DNA of 64,000 bases from Homalodisca vitripennis (Eukaryota; Arthropoda; Insecta; Hemiptera; Cicadellidae), in NCBI RefSeq assembly GCF_021130785.1, contig NC_060210.1, positions 181,090,501-181,154,500 on the forward strand, in the 5' to 3' direction. Under the pieces are notes generated by a model, which did no database searches, had not been told where the DNA came from, and saw nothing but the letters and a program-made list of their open reading frames with translations. Each line of letters opens with the position of its first letter. Within the stretch, counting starts at the first letter, position 1. Below, in pieces: positions 1 to 11,185 of the stretch. The position numbers were made by a program, and so were the translations under genes.

Positions 1-366
1 ATTCAGGCTCTCCCTCTTCTTTAAAGTTTTGATAAAATTTCAAGGCCTTTTCCTGTAAAATCGGTCCTGAGATCGGTGTCCCTTTCTCCCTCTGAATCCT
101 AAACCACTGGAAAAGAGCTTCACTTACTTGTTCATACTCAGACCTCTTCATACTCCCTCCTCTTGTCTAACGATTCTGAACACACTCTTTTCACACACCA
201 AGACTCAATTTCATTTCTAGACTTCCTCCATCCAATCACTGTTGACCGACCAACGTTCAAATCACTCGCCACTTTTCTGTACACTTTCACCTTTGTCAAT
301 CCTTTTTAGAGCATCTAATTTCATTTCCATCGTAACAAAGCACCTTTTACGTTTTTTATCTGACAT
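1..366 (-). pseudogene. Tigger/jerky transposase N-terminus (Psq and CENP-B type HTH), frameshifted
   Basis: The minus-strand ATG at 364-366 opens a frame beginning MSDKKRKRCFVTMEMKLDAL and continuing into KRIDKGES. This is the psq-type helix-turn-helix that starts jerky/Tigger transposases. A one-base change near 269 shifts the frame, after which ASDLNVGRSTVIGW is readable. A second shift near 160 restores a match to the CENP-B/Tc5-type HTH: RSEYEQVSEALFQWF, then GPILQEKALKFY. In this family the protein binds the element's own ends, with a DDE nuclease domain further downstream, here outside the window. Two frame breaks in about 120 codons make it a dead copy, unless they are sequencing errors. 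It is oriented away from its terminal repeat as expected. Confidence 0.78.
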
Positions 367-707
367 TTTAAAAAACAAACAAATTACAAAGCAGTTCAGT
401 AACACCAACTACGTATGTCTAACGATCGTAAAACAGTAACGTATCACGAAAGGAACAAAAAACGCGTCTTAACTCCCGCAGCGTCACGAGCGAACTGAGT
501 TGGACGACTAAGAATAGCGGGTGAGTCAGAGGGGGGAGGGGGAGGAGGATGCGCTATACAAAGGGCAGTGGCGCGCGTTCACGGCAACAATGGCGGGCCC
601 GTCAAGGACACCACTTGTCCCTGCTGTCACGTTATGTTTGGTCACGGCTGGTGTCGAATGATACGGACTGTCGAACTATCGAGTGTCGAATTAACGAGGT
701 TCTACTG
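1..707 (-). mobile_element. Tigger/jerky-type (pogo superfamily) DNA transposon, 5' end only
   Basis: Read on the minus strand, the element begins at 707 with a terminal repeat starting CAGTAGAACCTCGTTAATTC. TA at 708-709 fits the TA target duplication of Tc1/mariner/pogo elements. About 340 bp of leader, which contains a GC-rich stretch near 490-620, precedes a transposase start codon at 366. The element runs off the left edge, so its other end and catalytic domain are not visible. The superfamily call rests on the terminal sequence and on the encoded protein. Confidence 0.8.
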
Positions 708-841
708 TATTAAAGTTTAGGAAGCCGCCATTTTGGAAATAAAGCTTTAAATGAATATGCAAATCTTTCTGTAACTAAGCAAGTATATATATATATGACA
801 AATATTACCTCGTCACAACAAGGCTGTATATATCCCTTGCT

Positions 842-1617
842 AGAGGTAAAGCGAGATGATTACTGGTACGTTGTTGTGAGACTGTATCTGTCCCCTGCTA
901 GAGGTAAAACGATATGACTACTGGTACGTTGTTGTGAGACTGTATCTGTCCTCTGCTAGAGGTAAACGAGATGATTACTGGTACGTTGTTGTGAGACTGT
1001 ATCTATCCCCTGCTAGAGGTAAAACGATATGACTACTGGTACGTTGTTGTGAGACTGTATCTGTCCCCTGCTAGAGGTTAAAACGATATGACTACTGGTA
1101 CGTTGTTGTGAGACTGTATCTGTCCCCTGCTAGAGGTAAAACGAGATGATTACTGGTACGTTGTTGTGAGACTGTATCTATCCCCTGCTAGAGGTAAAAC
1201 GATATGACTACTGGTACGTTGTTGTGAGACTGTATCTATCCCCTGCTAGAGGTGAAACGATATGACTACTGGTACGTTGTTGTGAGACTGCATCTGTCCC
1301 CTGCTAGAGGTTAAAGCGAGATGATTACTGGTACGTTGTTGTGAGACTGTATCTGTCCCCTGCTAGAGGTAAAACGAGATGATTACTGGTACGTTGTTGT
1401 GAGACTGTATCTATCCCCTGCTAGAGGTAAAACGAGATGATTACTGGTACGTTGTTGTGAGACTGTATCTGTCCCCTGCTAGAGGTAAAACGATATGACT
1501 ACTGGTACGTTGATGTGAGACTGTATCTGTCCTCTGCTAGAGGTAACACTATATGACCACTGGTACGTTGATGCGTGACTGTATCTGTGCCTTGCTGGAG
1601 GTAAAACAATACGACTT
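842..1617. repeat. 58-bp satellite array, block A
   Basis: About twelve tandem monomers of 57-60 bp, each carrying the core ACTGGTACGTTGTTGTGAGA followed by CTGTATCTGTCCCCTGCTAG. Monomers differ mainly at a few sites, such as GAGATGATT versus GATATGACT and CCCCTG versus CCTCTG. The array stops abruptly at about 1617, at the 3' end of a LINE, and resumes at 5476. It was therefore one array before the LINE inserted. The period is not a multiple of three and no coding role is apparent. Confidence 0.93.
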
Positions 1618-1707
1618 CTTCTTCTTCTATGGGGCGGCCTACTGCCATGCACTTAATCCTCAGGGACCTTTTGCGCGCCCCGGAAGCACCCTTTAGTGTT
1701 TACCAGT

Positions 1708-2836
1708 CTATGATTTCAGCAGTTCCACAAACCGCCGAAAACAACCTATCAGGTCCTCCTGGGCAAATTTACCATCCTTGTCCAAACTACCAAAGATGGC
1801 ATACCGTTCCCTTGTTATTGAAGGACAATCAAAGAGCAAGTGTTCGGCTGTTTCATCCTGCTCATCACACATTCTACAGAGCGGATCCTCCTGAAGGATG
1901 CCGACTCTGTGAAGATGCTTCCTCGGGTGACTATGTCCCGTGATCAGACCTATAACCCGAGAATACATTGATCTATTTAATGAGAAGAGGTCAGACGCCA
2001 CTCTGGAGGAAGGCGACTGTAGTACCATTCTGCTCATTCTCATGCCTGGATGCAACCTCCACCTTCTCTCATGTTCAGCGCGATCTCATTTTGAGAAGCC
2101 CCAAAGAATTCACACCTTGGAATACCGCAGAACGGTTGAGGATCTGTTATAATTGACGCTGAGCCACGTTTGGCCAGGGCATCAGCTCTTTCATTCCCAG
2201 GTCATCCCCATATGACCAGGAACCCCTTATGGCAAACAGTCAGATTGGTGATTCTGGCAAGGGAAGAAACGACTTGATAGCGATCCCAGACAAGTTTGGA
2301 TTTGAACACACAATAGTTCAGCGCCATCAGTGCTGCCTGACTATCCGTGAAAATATTGATCGTCTTACTCCTCTATCGCAGACGAAGATTCTCTCACGAG
2401 CACATTCCATAATGGCTGCGACCTCCGCCTGAAAAACTGTAGGATAAGGACCCATAGGGACTAGCAGCTCGCTGCATGGTCTCACCCCCACAATTCCAGC
2501 GCCTGTGCCGATTTTTGTTATAGAGCCGTCTGCAAGCCATTTAAGTTCCGCCGGTGGAAGAGGTTTCCTTCCCTCCGACCAATCGTCCCTAGGAGTTATC
2601 ACAATCCTAAAAGGTTTGTCAATGGACAATTTTTGAGGCATCTGATCAGAGATCATGTGCAGACCTTCCTCCTGAATCAGGATGCTAATTCTAAAGTCCA
2701 CTGCTGCATCCCGACCAGAGTCCCATTTTTTGCTGAAGACAGTAGTCACTCCTCCTGGCCATAGCCCGAATAACAATGTCCAGGGGGGTATCCTTATAAT
2801 AAGGACAGTGCTGTCAGGAAGGTGTATTCCCATCAT
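1708..2836 (-). pseudogene. LINE ORF2 C-terminus: RNase H and terminal zinc-knuckle-like motif
   Basis: The upstream part (2836-2327) includes WLADGSITKIGTGAGIVGV and FQAEVAAIMECARE, the first two catalytic acidic segments of a LINE RNase H (normally YTDGS and E). A frame break near 2330 separates it from the rest. The downstream part (2055-1708) reads MHPGMRMSRMVLQSPSS and ends with the CRMCDEQDETAEHLLFDCP motif (CxxC...HxxxxC), typical of I/R1-group ORF2 C-termini, then RRFVELLKS. In intact elements RNase H removes the RNA template strand after target-primed reverse transcription. The frame break and the absence of the reverse transcriptase make this copy non-autonomous. Confidence 0.82.
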
Positions 2837-2981
2837 AACTTTTAGAACTCTTTCCGGTTTAGTAATTTATATACCTTGATCGTCATTGAGACCAACAAAA
2901 GATGGGAGTTTTTGCTAATAGTTTTTGAAGCCTTCAACAGCCCTGCACACTATCGATGTCGGTGCAGAGTTTCTTCCAGGC

Positions 2982-3768
2982 TCATCTCTTAGCCGTGCGG
3001 ACCTTGCGGTTGTACAGTGCAAGAGCCTCGTGGTAGGTCTCCCAAGTACCCCAAGTTTTAGCTCTCCTGAATAAAACCCTGACCCCCTTCCTCAAAGAGG
3101 CCAGTTCAGAGCTCCACCAGGCTGCTTTGGATCTACTCCTGTTGATAATAGGACAGCGGAGATCAAAAGAGCCTACAATTGTAGAGGTCAATCTGTCGGC
3201 AGATTTGTCCAGCTGCGTCGTATTATGAATCCGTTTTACATTAGTACAGTCAGATTCTAGTTGTGCCCTGAGGTTTTCCTTATATGATACCCAGTTTGTT
3301 TCTCGGATTTCTATACTGAACTTTTTCAAGCACTAGTTCTCCGATTTTAAAACAGATGTGAGCATGATCAGAGACGGAAGGCTCGTCAGACACATGCCAG
3401 CCACGAATCCGATTAACCATTCCCTCCGGGATCATGGACACATCTATCACCTCCCTACGCGTCCTCGTGCGAAAGGTAGGTACATTTCCCACATTTGCAA
3501 TCACTACACTACGGGGCATTATATATTCTAGAAGCGACTTACCCCTGCTGTTAGTGTTGGTCCTGCCCCATGCCTCGTTGTGCGAGTTGGCGTCGAATCC
3601 AACCACTAGCTCTGAGCCGCTCCTCTCAACATAGTCCACCAAGGCAGCCATCTCTCTTGAGGGTGTAGAATTCACATCATCATACGGGAGGCTGTTCATC
3701 TTGTTGCTTACAACAATACAAGCTCTGGCTTTATTAACCAGGGCATTAACAATTTTTACCCCTGTCAT
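2982..3768 (-). pseudogene. LINE ORF2 N-terminus: APE-type endonuclease and linker
   Basis: The frame 3768-3280 contains GSELVVGFDANSHNEAWG, then NTNSRGKSLLEYIMP, NVGNVPTFRTRTRREVIDVS and EPSVSDHAHI. These are the GxDxNxH, LLE, TF and SDH blocks of apurinic-endonuclease-like nickases of non-LTR elements, so the catalytic Asp, Asn and His are kept. A second frame (3329-2982) carries the following linker with AAWWSSELASLRKGVRVLFR, in the position where the region before the reverse transcriptase lies. The two frames overlap, meaning one frameshift. The N-terminal catalytic Glu segment of the endonuclease is not readable. The family nicks genomic DNA to prime reverse transcription. Confidence 0.82.
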
Positions 3769-3899
3769 GCTAAACCATATACTTTACCCTTACAAATCCA
3801 AGGTTCCAGTGTCAGAGCTACATGAAAACCTTGCGACAGAAAGCTTCTGCAGAACACAGCTGAGCCAGCTTTATTGTGCTGCAGATTGACCTGAAGGAC

Positions 3900-4969
3900 C
3901 TTGACCCCCATTATCAGCTGCCCTGCCTCGCGTCCTCAGCTGGACCTGCTCTATGAACACATCCTCCAGTTCCTCCCTTTAAGAGTAGCTGAAGACTGTT
4001 CATCAACCAGAATCACAATAGTTCTGGAACCCCCCGTGTGGAAATTTCCAACAACTTTCCAGTCATACACGGAGATCCCAGCATTCTGCCTACCAATAGC
4101 CCCCAACAATGGTCGTAGAGTCCTTCCCGGCCATAGGACCGTCGACCCTGAGGAAGACCTTGGTAGATCTCATGAGTTCTTTATAGTCCCCACAGACCAC
4201 ACCTATCTCCCCTCGCAGCCAATCTCTGGTCTCGTCATTGCCACACAGCATGACGAGAGCTCCCCTTTTAGGAAAGCACCTCTTAAACTGCAGGCACACC
4301 CCCTCCGCTGAGAGTACCTCGTCAAGTATCCTCGTTCCCGCAGCTCCAAGGGAGAGGAGGGAGCTCCTCCTCCGAGAAGCGTCTTACAGGAAAGTTCTCA
4401 GGGACCAAAGCAAGCTTATATCCCGTCAGAACTTCCCTAGATGTGTATCCCACTCCCTCCTCCGCTGAGGGATTGTTTTGATTGCCAGTTCGCTCTATCT
4501 ACTCTGGAGGTGCGGTCGGACGCTTCTTCGGCGGGGGCTTTTCCGCCGAAGAACTGCCCGAGCGCCCTCTCTTCTAACTCGGAGTAGAGTCAGCGCCTAC
4601 AATTCCCTCCGGTGTTACCTCCCTCTGCTTCCTCAGTTTTTTCTTTTGAAATCTTGCCCTTTTGCCTCCTTCGTTCACTATCCGGAAGCCGGGTGCGATC
4701 AGCTTTTTTTTGCTCCATCGCCCACCGCTTGCGCAATTTGAAAGGGAGCTAGAAAGGTTGTAATCCAATTCACATGCTTTAGGGTCCGTGTCCATGGATT
4801 CAACCTCCGCATCTGCACCACTAACTGCTAAATCGTTGTCGAAGGTAGTTGTGCACGATGAACAAGCAGAGACATCAAAAGCCAGGTTGCTGGATGCAAC
4901 TGCCTCTTGCAAACATTCCAGATCAAGATCTGTTGGGGTTTGTTTATTTTTTGTAATTTCAGACTCCAT
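3900..4969 (-). pseudogene. LINE ORF1 (gag-like) remnant
   Basis: The best frame (4969-4574) starts MESEITKNKQTPTDLDLECL. It is Ser/Asp-rich, then basic (GGKRARFQKKKLRKQREV), as in the disordered N-terminal part of insect LINE ORF1 proteins. A second piece (4299-4090) reads RGALVMLCGNDETRDWLRG and STKVFLRVDGPMAGKDSTTI, compatible with the RRM-like nucleic-acid-binding section of I/R1-type ORF1. Stops and shifts lie between the pieces, and no CCHC knuckle was confidently read. Assignment rests mainly on position upstream of the endonuclease on the same strand. Confidence 0.6.
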
Positions 4970-5475
4970 AAAGGTCCCACGACTACCGAGGAAGTAAAAA
5001 GTCCGCCCAGTCAGAGCCCCTCATGACCAGGTAAGACAATTTACACATGGGGGGTGCCCAACTCCCAAGGGCTTCGTTCGCGACGCCCAATCCCTGCATC
5101 ATGCATCCCTTAGGCACAGGTCGCTTCACACTGTAGGATTACGGGCCCCCAATCAAATTAATTTGTATGGTACGATTCCGGACAGACCAGCAGAGACTCA
5201 TACCCGGCCTGGCACCACCGCTAAGGGCGGCGCGCCGAGGGCCGTCACCACGTAGAGTCCACAATTGGGGCTCTAGCCTAGATCCTGGGGTTTCGTCAAA
5301 GCAGGGCCACCTCATGCAGGACGCTTGATAAGCGTTTATCCGAGCCCAACCGTTGGTTGGATTCTGATCCCCCATTGGTCTTGAGCGGCACATTGGTGTC
5401 ACCCCTGGAGAGGTACTTTCCCAGTTCATTGGGGATCACCCGAACTAAGGTCAGCTCATCCCCTAGACTCCAACA

Positions 5476-7090
5476 ATATGTCTACTGGTATGTTGTTATG
5501 AGACTGCATCTGTCCCCTGCCAGAGGTGAAGCAATATGACCTGTATTTGTCCTCTGCTAGAGGTAAAACGATGTGACTACTGGTACTTTGACGTGTGAAA
5601 TTATCTGTCCTCTGCTAGAGGTCAAACAAAATGACTACTGGTACGTTGTTGTGGGACTGTATCTGTCCACTGCTAGAGGCCAAACGAGACGACTACTGGT
5701 GCGTTGATGTGTGACTGTACCTGTTCCCTGCTAGAGGTAAAACGATGTGACTACTGGTACTTTGACGTGTGAAATTATCTGTCCTATGCTAGAGGTCAAA
5801 CAAAATGACTACTGGTTCGTTGTTGTGGGACTGTATTTGTCCACTGCTAGAGGCCAAACGAGACGACTACTGGTACGTTGTTGTGTGACTGTATTTGTCC
5901 CCTGCTAGAGGTAAAACGATGTGACTACTGGTACTTTGACGTGTGAAATTATCTGTCCTATGCTAGAGGTCAAACAAAATGACTACTGGTTCGTTGTTGT
6001 GGGACTGTATTTGTCCACTGCTAGAGGTCAAACGAGATGACTACTGGTACGTTGTTGTGGGACTGTATTTGTCCCCTGCTAGATGCCAAACGATGTGACT
6101 ACTGGTACTTTGACGTGTGAAATTATCTGTCCTATGCTAGAGGTCAAACGAAATGACTACTGGTTCGTTGTTGTGGGACTGTATTTGTCCCCTGCTAGAT
6201 GCCAAACGAGATGACTACTGGTACGTTGTTGTGGGACTGTATTTGTCCTCTGCTAGATGCCAAACGATGTGACTACTGGTACTTTGACGTGTGAAATTAT
6301 CTGTCCTATGCTAGAGGTCAAACGAAATGACTACTGGTACGTTGTTGTGGGACTGTATTTGTCCTCTGCTAGATGCCAAACGATGTGACTACTGGTACTT
6401 TGACGTGTGAAATTATCTGTCCTATGCTAGAAGGTCAAACGAAATGACTACTGTTCGTTGTTTGTGGGACTGTATTTGTCCTCTGTTTCGATGACTACTT
6501 GGTACGTTGTTGTGGGACTGTATTTGTCCCCTGCTAGATGCCAAACGATGTGACTACTGGTACTTTGACGTGTGAAATTATCTGTCCTATGCTAGAGGTC
6601 AAACGAAATGACTACTGGTACGTTGTTGTGGGACTGTATTTGTCCCCTGCTAGATGCCAAACGATGTGACTACTGGTACTTTGACGTGTGAAATTATCTG
6701 TCCTATGCTAGAGGTCAAACGAAATGACTACTGGTACGTTGTTGTGGGACTGTATTTGTCCCCTGCTAGATGCCAAACGATGTGACTACTGGTACTTTGA
6801 CGTGTGAAATTATCTGTCCTATGCTAGAGGTCAAACGAAATGACTACTGGTTCGTTGTTGTGGGACTGTATTTGTCCTCTGCTAAAGGTAAACGAGATGA
6901 CTACTGGTACGTTGTTGTGGGACTGTATTTGTCCTCTGCTAGAGGTAAACGAGATGACTACTGGTACGTTGATGTGAGACTGCATCTGGCCCCTGGTAGA
7001 AGTAAAACGATATGTCTGCTGGTACGTTGTTGTGGGACTGTATTTGTCCTCTGCTAGAGGTAAAGGAGATGACTAGTGGTACGTTGACTT
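5476..7090. repeat. 58-bp satellite array, block B, with higher-order repeats
   Basis: About 27 monomers of 58 bp. Variants carrying TGGTACTTTGACGTGTGAAA recur at 5581, 5755, 5929, 6103 and 6277, each 174 bp apart (three monomers). They then recur at 6393, 6558, 6674 and 6790, mostly 116 bp apart (two monomers). The intervening monomers are of the TGGTACGTTGTTGTGGGACT type. This is a higher-order structure that changes from trimer to dimer along the array. A small rearranged spot lies near 6430-6500. The array decays after 7080. Confidence 0.92.
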
Positions 7091-7733
7091 GTGCTAACGT
7101 TATGTATGTATTATGCTAAAGTAGATTTTATAGCAATAACTGGTTTAATATTTTATAAATAATTTAAATCCATTTTTGTGAACATCTGAGATTTAAAGTT
7201 AAATTTGAAATGGAATAAAGGTTTGTTTGAGTTGACGACTTTAAAACACGAACATTATAGACATTTTTGTGTAAACAACAAACTGAGTAAAATTGAGAAA
7301 TTCCTAAAACCGTAAATTTAAATTTTATTAACAATAATTAACCTTAATTAACGAATAAAATTGTCGATACAGGAATATTCCTATTCAACTGTAAAAATAT
7401 GAAAATTTTAATACGAGTATGTCAGGAGCGGTAACGTTAGGATTTAGAGCTAATTCAATTTAAGGCTTCACATTTTCACTTGTGGATAAAGATATGAGAA
7501 TCTGGACCCACAAAATACAATTGATTGGTCTTTGCCAAAGTACATGTCATATCTTCTTCATCAAAATACATTTTTTAACGTTGGGGTGTTGCTGTAAATA
7601 CTTGAAAGACAAAGAATAAATATTGAGTGTGGAAATCGTCGAATTAAGTCATATGATGTAAACGAAACATTTTCCCAGATATATGTATGTATATATATAT
7701 ATATATATGTATGTATATATATATATATATATG

Positions 7734-7782
<49 letters not shown>

Positions 7783-7900
7783 TTATACGAACTTATACGA
7801 GTAATAATAATTACATTAAGTAAACATGTGGTTATGCTGTCACAAAACAACGCTTAAGCAGAACAGTTGAATACATTCAACAGGCTCTTTCAATTAATAA
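7091..7900. other. AT-rich non-coding stretch with (AT)n/(ATGT)n microsatellite
   Basis: No coding signal or recognisable element is visible in 7091-7678. Positions 7679-7790 are a TATATG/TA microsatellite. The open frame across it, made of alternating Tyr and Ile, is a by-product of the repeat. Confidence 0.8.
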
Positions 7901-7904
7901 GATT

Positions 7905-8095
7905 TGTTTGGGGATTTTTTGCAACCTTAGGGACCAATGGGGCGTAGCCCTTAAGGATTTTCGAAATAAAAATATGCCTATGTGTTAACACGGGACCCTG
8001 AGATTGTCCATGTAAAATTTAAGTAAAATCGGTTTGGTAGTTTTTTCGTAATTGAGTAACACGAACCCAGACACATGGAGAGACAACATTAAATT
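7905..8095 (+). mobile_element. RTE/SINE-like retroposon 3' remnant
   Basis: The segment GCCTATGTGTTAACACGGGA, followed by AAGTAAAATCGGTTTGGTAG and a run ending GAGTAACACGAACCCAGACA, resembles the common 3' tail region of insect RTE-derived retroposons. There it reads roughly 'cctatgtgttaatc...aaaatcggtt...gagtaacaaac'. This is recognition by memory only; no coding part is present. Confidence 0.4.
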
Positions 8096-9045
8096 TTACA
8101 CAATAGTAGGCTATAGATATAAATAAGTTTGTGGTTATGAAACAAGTGTTTTGGGGAAACCAAACCTTGTACATAAATCAGGCATGATGTTAGCATAACC
8201 ACAAAAACCACTATAGCATTGGATGGACCCAAGTGCCTGTGAACATAATTTACGTAATTATTACACACTGTACTGTCTCAAATGTGGCTTGCTCCAAACA
8301 AACGTATGCAGAAGATATCCACTATCTATTATTGAAATTCTGAATTACCTTAAGAGTATTTATTTAATCAGATACAACTAAACACATCCCATATCCAGAT
8401 TCATTATATATTTTTACTTTTTTATTCTTAATCCCCTTACATACTGTCTTATCCCCAGAATTACGCATTCTCCTCCTTCTCCCCCCCCTCCGGAAATAAA
8501 TTACATGTTACATCCTTGTGTACATGTAAAGGCAACTAATGGAATAGTAACTAATATCAACACTCTAAAGCCAAAAAGGGTTAATCTAGGCTACTGGAAT
8601 TGTATCATAAATATTTACTAATTTGTTCCCTTTGTGTTTAATTACTTATTAATGTGTTTACCTTTCAAAGTAATGGCATTGTTTAGTATGTGAAACATTA
8701 AAAACGAAACATTAGGCCCGTATTGTACATTTTTTTCGAGGCCATTAAAAACGTTTTTGTAGGTGCTAAACATGATATAACTCATTTTGGAATAAAGGAA
8801 ACTCGGTGTATTCCAGGACTCCTCGTGTAGTAAAATAATGGAATGATTATTTCCCTCTCAGTGACGATATTTTTCCTTTCTCGTTGTGACGGTGGTTGAC
8901 GGAGAGGGGGTGGGTGGGGAGGGGCAGTTGCCGGGAGCGGGAACGGGGGCGGCGCACGCTCAATTAGAGCGACTCCCCGGGGAGCCATCTCACGCTCCCA
9001 GTCCCCGCTGACTGACTCCCTAATGACCGACCACTGTCACCACCT
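8096..9045. other. Non-coding stretch, GC-rich at its right end
   Basis: 8096-8870 is AT-rich with nothing recognisable. 8880-9010 is a short GC-rich patch (GAGAGGGGGTGGGTGGGGAG, then CGGCGCACGC and the palindromic CCCCGGGGAG). It could be an old repeat or a CpG-rich regulatory patch. No exon is identifiable beside it. Confidence 0.5.
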
Positions 9046-9969
9046 CATTACATGCTCCATTAATTACAGGGCACAGGCGTACCGCTACGTGCTATCACCT
9101 CTCTATCAATCCTCATGTACCGGTCGAGTTTAGGCAATCTTCGCTCTTTCCAACATGTCCAAGTTCTACTTCTACTTCATTACATGCTCCATTAATTACA
9201 GGGCACAGGCGTACCGCTACGTGCTATCACCTCTCTATCAATCCTCATGTACCGGTCGAGTTTAGGCAATCTTCGCTCTTTCCAACATGTCCAAGTTCTA
9301 CTTCTACTTCATTACATGCTCCATTAATTACAGGGCACAGGCGTACCGCTACGTGCTATCACCTCTCTATCAATCCTCATGTACCGGTCGAGTTTAGGCA
9401 ATCTTCGCTCTTTCCAACATGTCCAAGTTCTACTTCTACTTCATTACATGCTCCATTAATTACAGGGCACAGGCGTACCGCTACGTGCTATCACCTCTCT
9501 ATCAATCCTCATGTACCGGTCGAGTTTAGGCAATCTTCGCTCTTTCCAACATGTCCAAGTTCTACTTCTACTTCATTACATGCTCCATTAATTACAGGGC
9601 ACAGGCGTACCGCTACGTGCTATCACCTCTCTATCAATCCTCATGTACCGGTCGAGTTTAGGCAATCTTCGCTCTTTCCAACATGTCCAAGTTCTACTTC
9701 TACTTCATTACATGCTCCATTAATTACAGGGCACAGGCGTACCGCTACGTGCTATCACCTCTCTATCAATCCTCATGTACCGGTCGAGTTTAGGCAATCT
9801 TCGCTCTTTCCAACATGTCCAAGTTCTACTTCTACTTCATTACATGCTCCATTAATTACAGGGCACAGGCGTACCGCTACGTGCTATCACCTCTCTATCA
9901 ATCCTCATGTACCGGTCGAGTTTAGGCAATCTTCGCTCTTTCCAACGTGTCCAAGTTCTACTTCTACTT
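9046..9969. repeat. Seven-copy 132-bp tandem repeat, almost identical copies
   Basis: CATTACATGCTCCATTAATT recurs at 9046, 9178, 9310, 9442, 9574, 9706 and 9838, an exact 132-bp period. Read by eye, the copies agree throughout, except that the last carries CAACGTGTCC where the others have CAACATGTCC (G at 9947). The unit is about half G+C, well above the surrounding DNA. The unit length is divisible by three and one plus-strand frame (TTA at 9048) has no stop across all copies, but there is no in-frame ATG. The homogeneity means a very recent expansion, concerted evolution, or an assembly effect. Confidence 0.96.
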
Positions 9970-11185
9970 CATCACATCTCCATCGCTTCAGTAATAATTA
10001 CAATTTTAAATTAAACACTAGTTAATAAGAAATAATATAACGCTTGAACATTCTAGGTAAATAGTAAAAACATGCTATCATTATTAATTTTGATATAATA
10101 GATTTTAAGTTTTTAAATCTTGAATAATGTTTCAATATCAGTGATAGTAAAAAAACGACGAAGCACAACTTTTTAAGCATATATCTGTCATTAGTTGATT
10201 GTAGTGGTGCTATTTCATCTATTATTTATAGAAAACCGTATGTGTAGGGGATTAAATTATTTTGCCATTGTAATTCATTTGAATTGGTACATAGCGAAGT
10301 CAATTGATGAACTTAGCACATTCCTAAATAGGACAATGTATAATTAGCATAGAAATGTGTATATTATGTAGCATATTAGTGCTAATATTATTGTAGCATT
10401 CCATTGTTCATGGGCGAAAAGCACTTTCTAACGAAGTAAATGCAAACATTCACGCTCAAGATTGCTAAAGTGGCTGTGTACTGTCGACGAGTTACGTTTG
10501 ACAGAGAGGAATCGTTGCTATACAAAAATATAGTAGCTGACTATGATAGTTGGTGTGTGTTGTATGTCACACATGAAGGTGCAGATATCTATTCTTTATC
10601 ACCAGATTACTTTAGAGGTCCTCTCTTTGCGCAAACTAACCATAGACTTCCCGCAAACACACGCCATTCTACCTGGATTTGACGGCACTACCCTACGCAG
10701 TGGAATGAGGTTCCAGAATACATCACTACCATTTCATTTAACCTCTTTGGTAGTACAGCCTGATGGTTATCTATGCTTTAAACTCCTTCTCTGTTCAGCC
10801 AACCAACGTTCGACCTAAAAATACGAGCAGTGGTCATCAGACATCGAAAAAAGATCTTGGCTTAGAGCTTTCGGGATCCGGACATAATCGACAATGAAAG
10901 CGTTGCTGGAACGATTGCTATGCTAAGAAAGTCATAGTCTTGACTCTTGGCGTTATTTTGTCGGATGTGTGAAAGGAATTGTGTCAGCTAAACGTGTTTC
11001 GCTGTATGTCGATAATTTTGACGCATAGGTTTCGTGAGTACATGACAAGTTTTAATGGGCAGAGCGCATCATTGTGGGTTAAATAACAAGGACACAGTTT
11101 TTTAAACTCTGATTAAGTATACATTAACCTGTATAAAGGCCACGAGGTCAGTATCTACCTGAAACTACCATCTAGCAATTAATTA
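9970..11185. other. AT-rich non-coding stretch
   Basis: Two overlapping plus-strand open frames (10440-10682 and 10543-10818) encode no protein that I recognise, and their composition is ordinary. One carries HAILPGFDGTTLRSGMRFQN in a context compatible with decayed transposon or receptor coding sequence. That is not enough for a call. The remainder shows no signal. Confidence 0.5.

Larger units (their letters stand above)
1618..5475 (-). mobile_element. I/R1-type non-LTR retrotransposon inserted in the satellite
   Basis: On the minus strand the order is 5' leader (5475-4970), ORF1 remnant, APE-type endonuclease, a linker, then RNase H and a cysteine/histidine tail, ending at 1618. The 3' end reads ...GGCCGCCCCATAGAAGAAG, a short GAA-type tail rather than poly-A. 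The flanking satellite bases AACAATACGACT (left) and AACAATATGTCT (right) look like a diverged target duplication of about 12 bp. The reverse transcriptase is missing: the linker (to 2982) and the pre-RNase H region (2836) are only about 150 bp apart, so an internal deletion of roughly 2 kb is inferred. The related copy at 55282-56540 has the same 3' sequence but a poly-A tail. Confidence 0.87.

Noticed and set aside
6770..7057. 95-codon frame with repeated DDYWYVVVGLYLSSARGK
   Set aside because: Arises from satellite monomers that happen to stay in phase locally; the 58-bp period shifts frame elsewhere.
842..7090. CRISPR-like array
   Set aside because: The repeats are directly adjacent 58-bp satellite monomers without unique spacers, in a eukaryotic genome.
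7644..7850. Repeating Tyr-Ile protein
   Set aside because: Translation of a TA microsatellite.
10440..10818. Candidate small gene with two overlapping frames
   Set aside because: No recognised motif, no splice structure, and composition no different from surrounding non-coding DNA.
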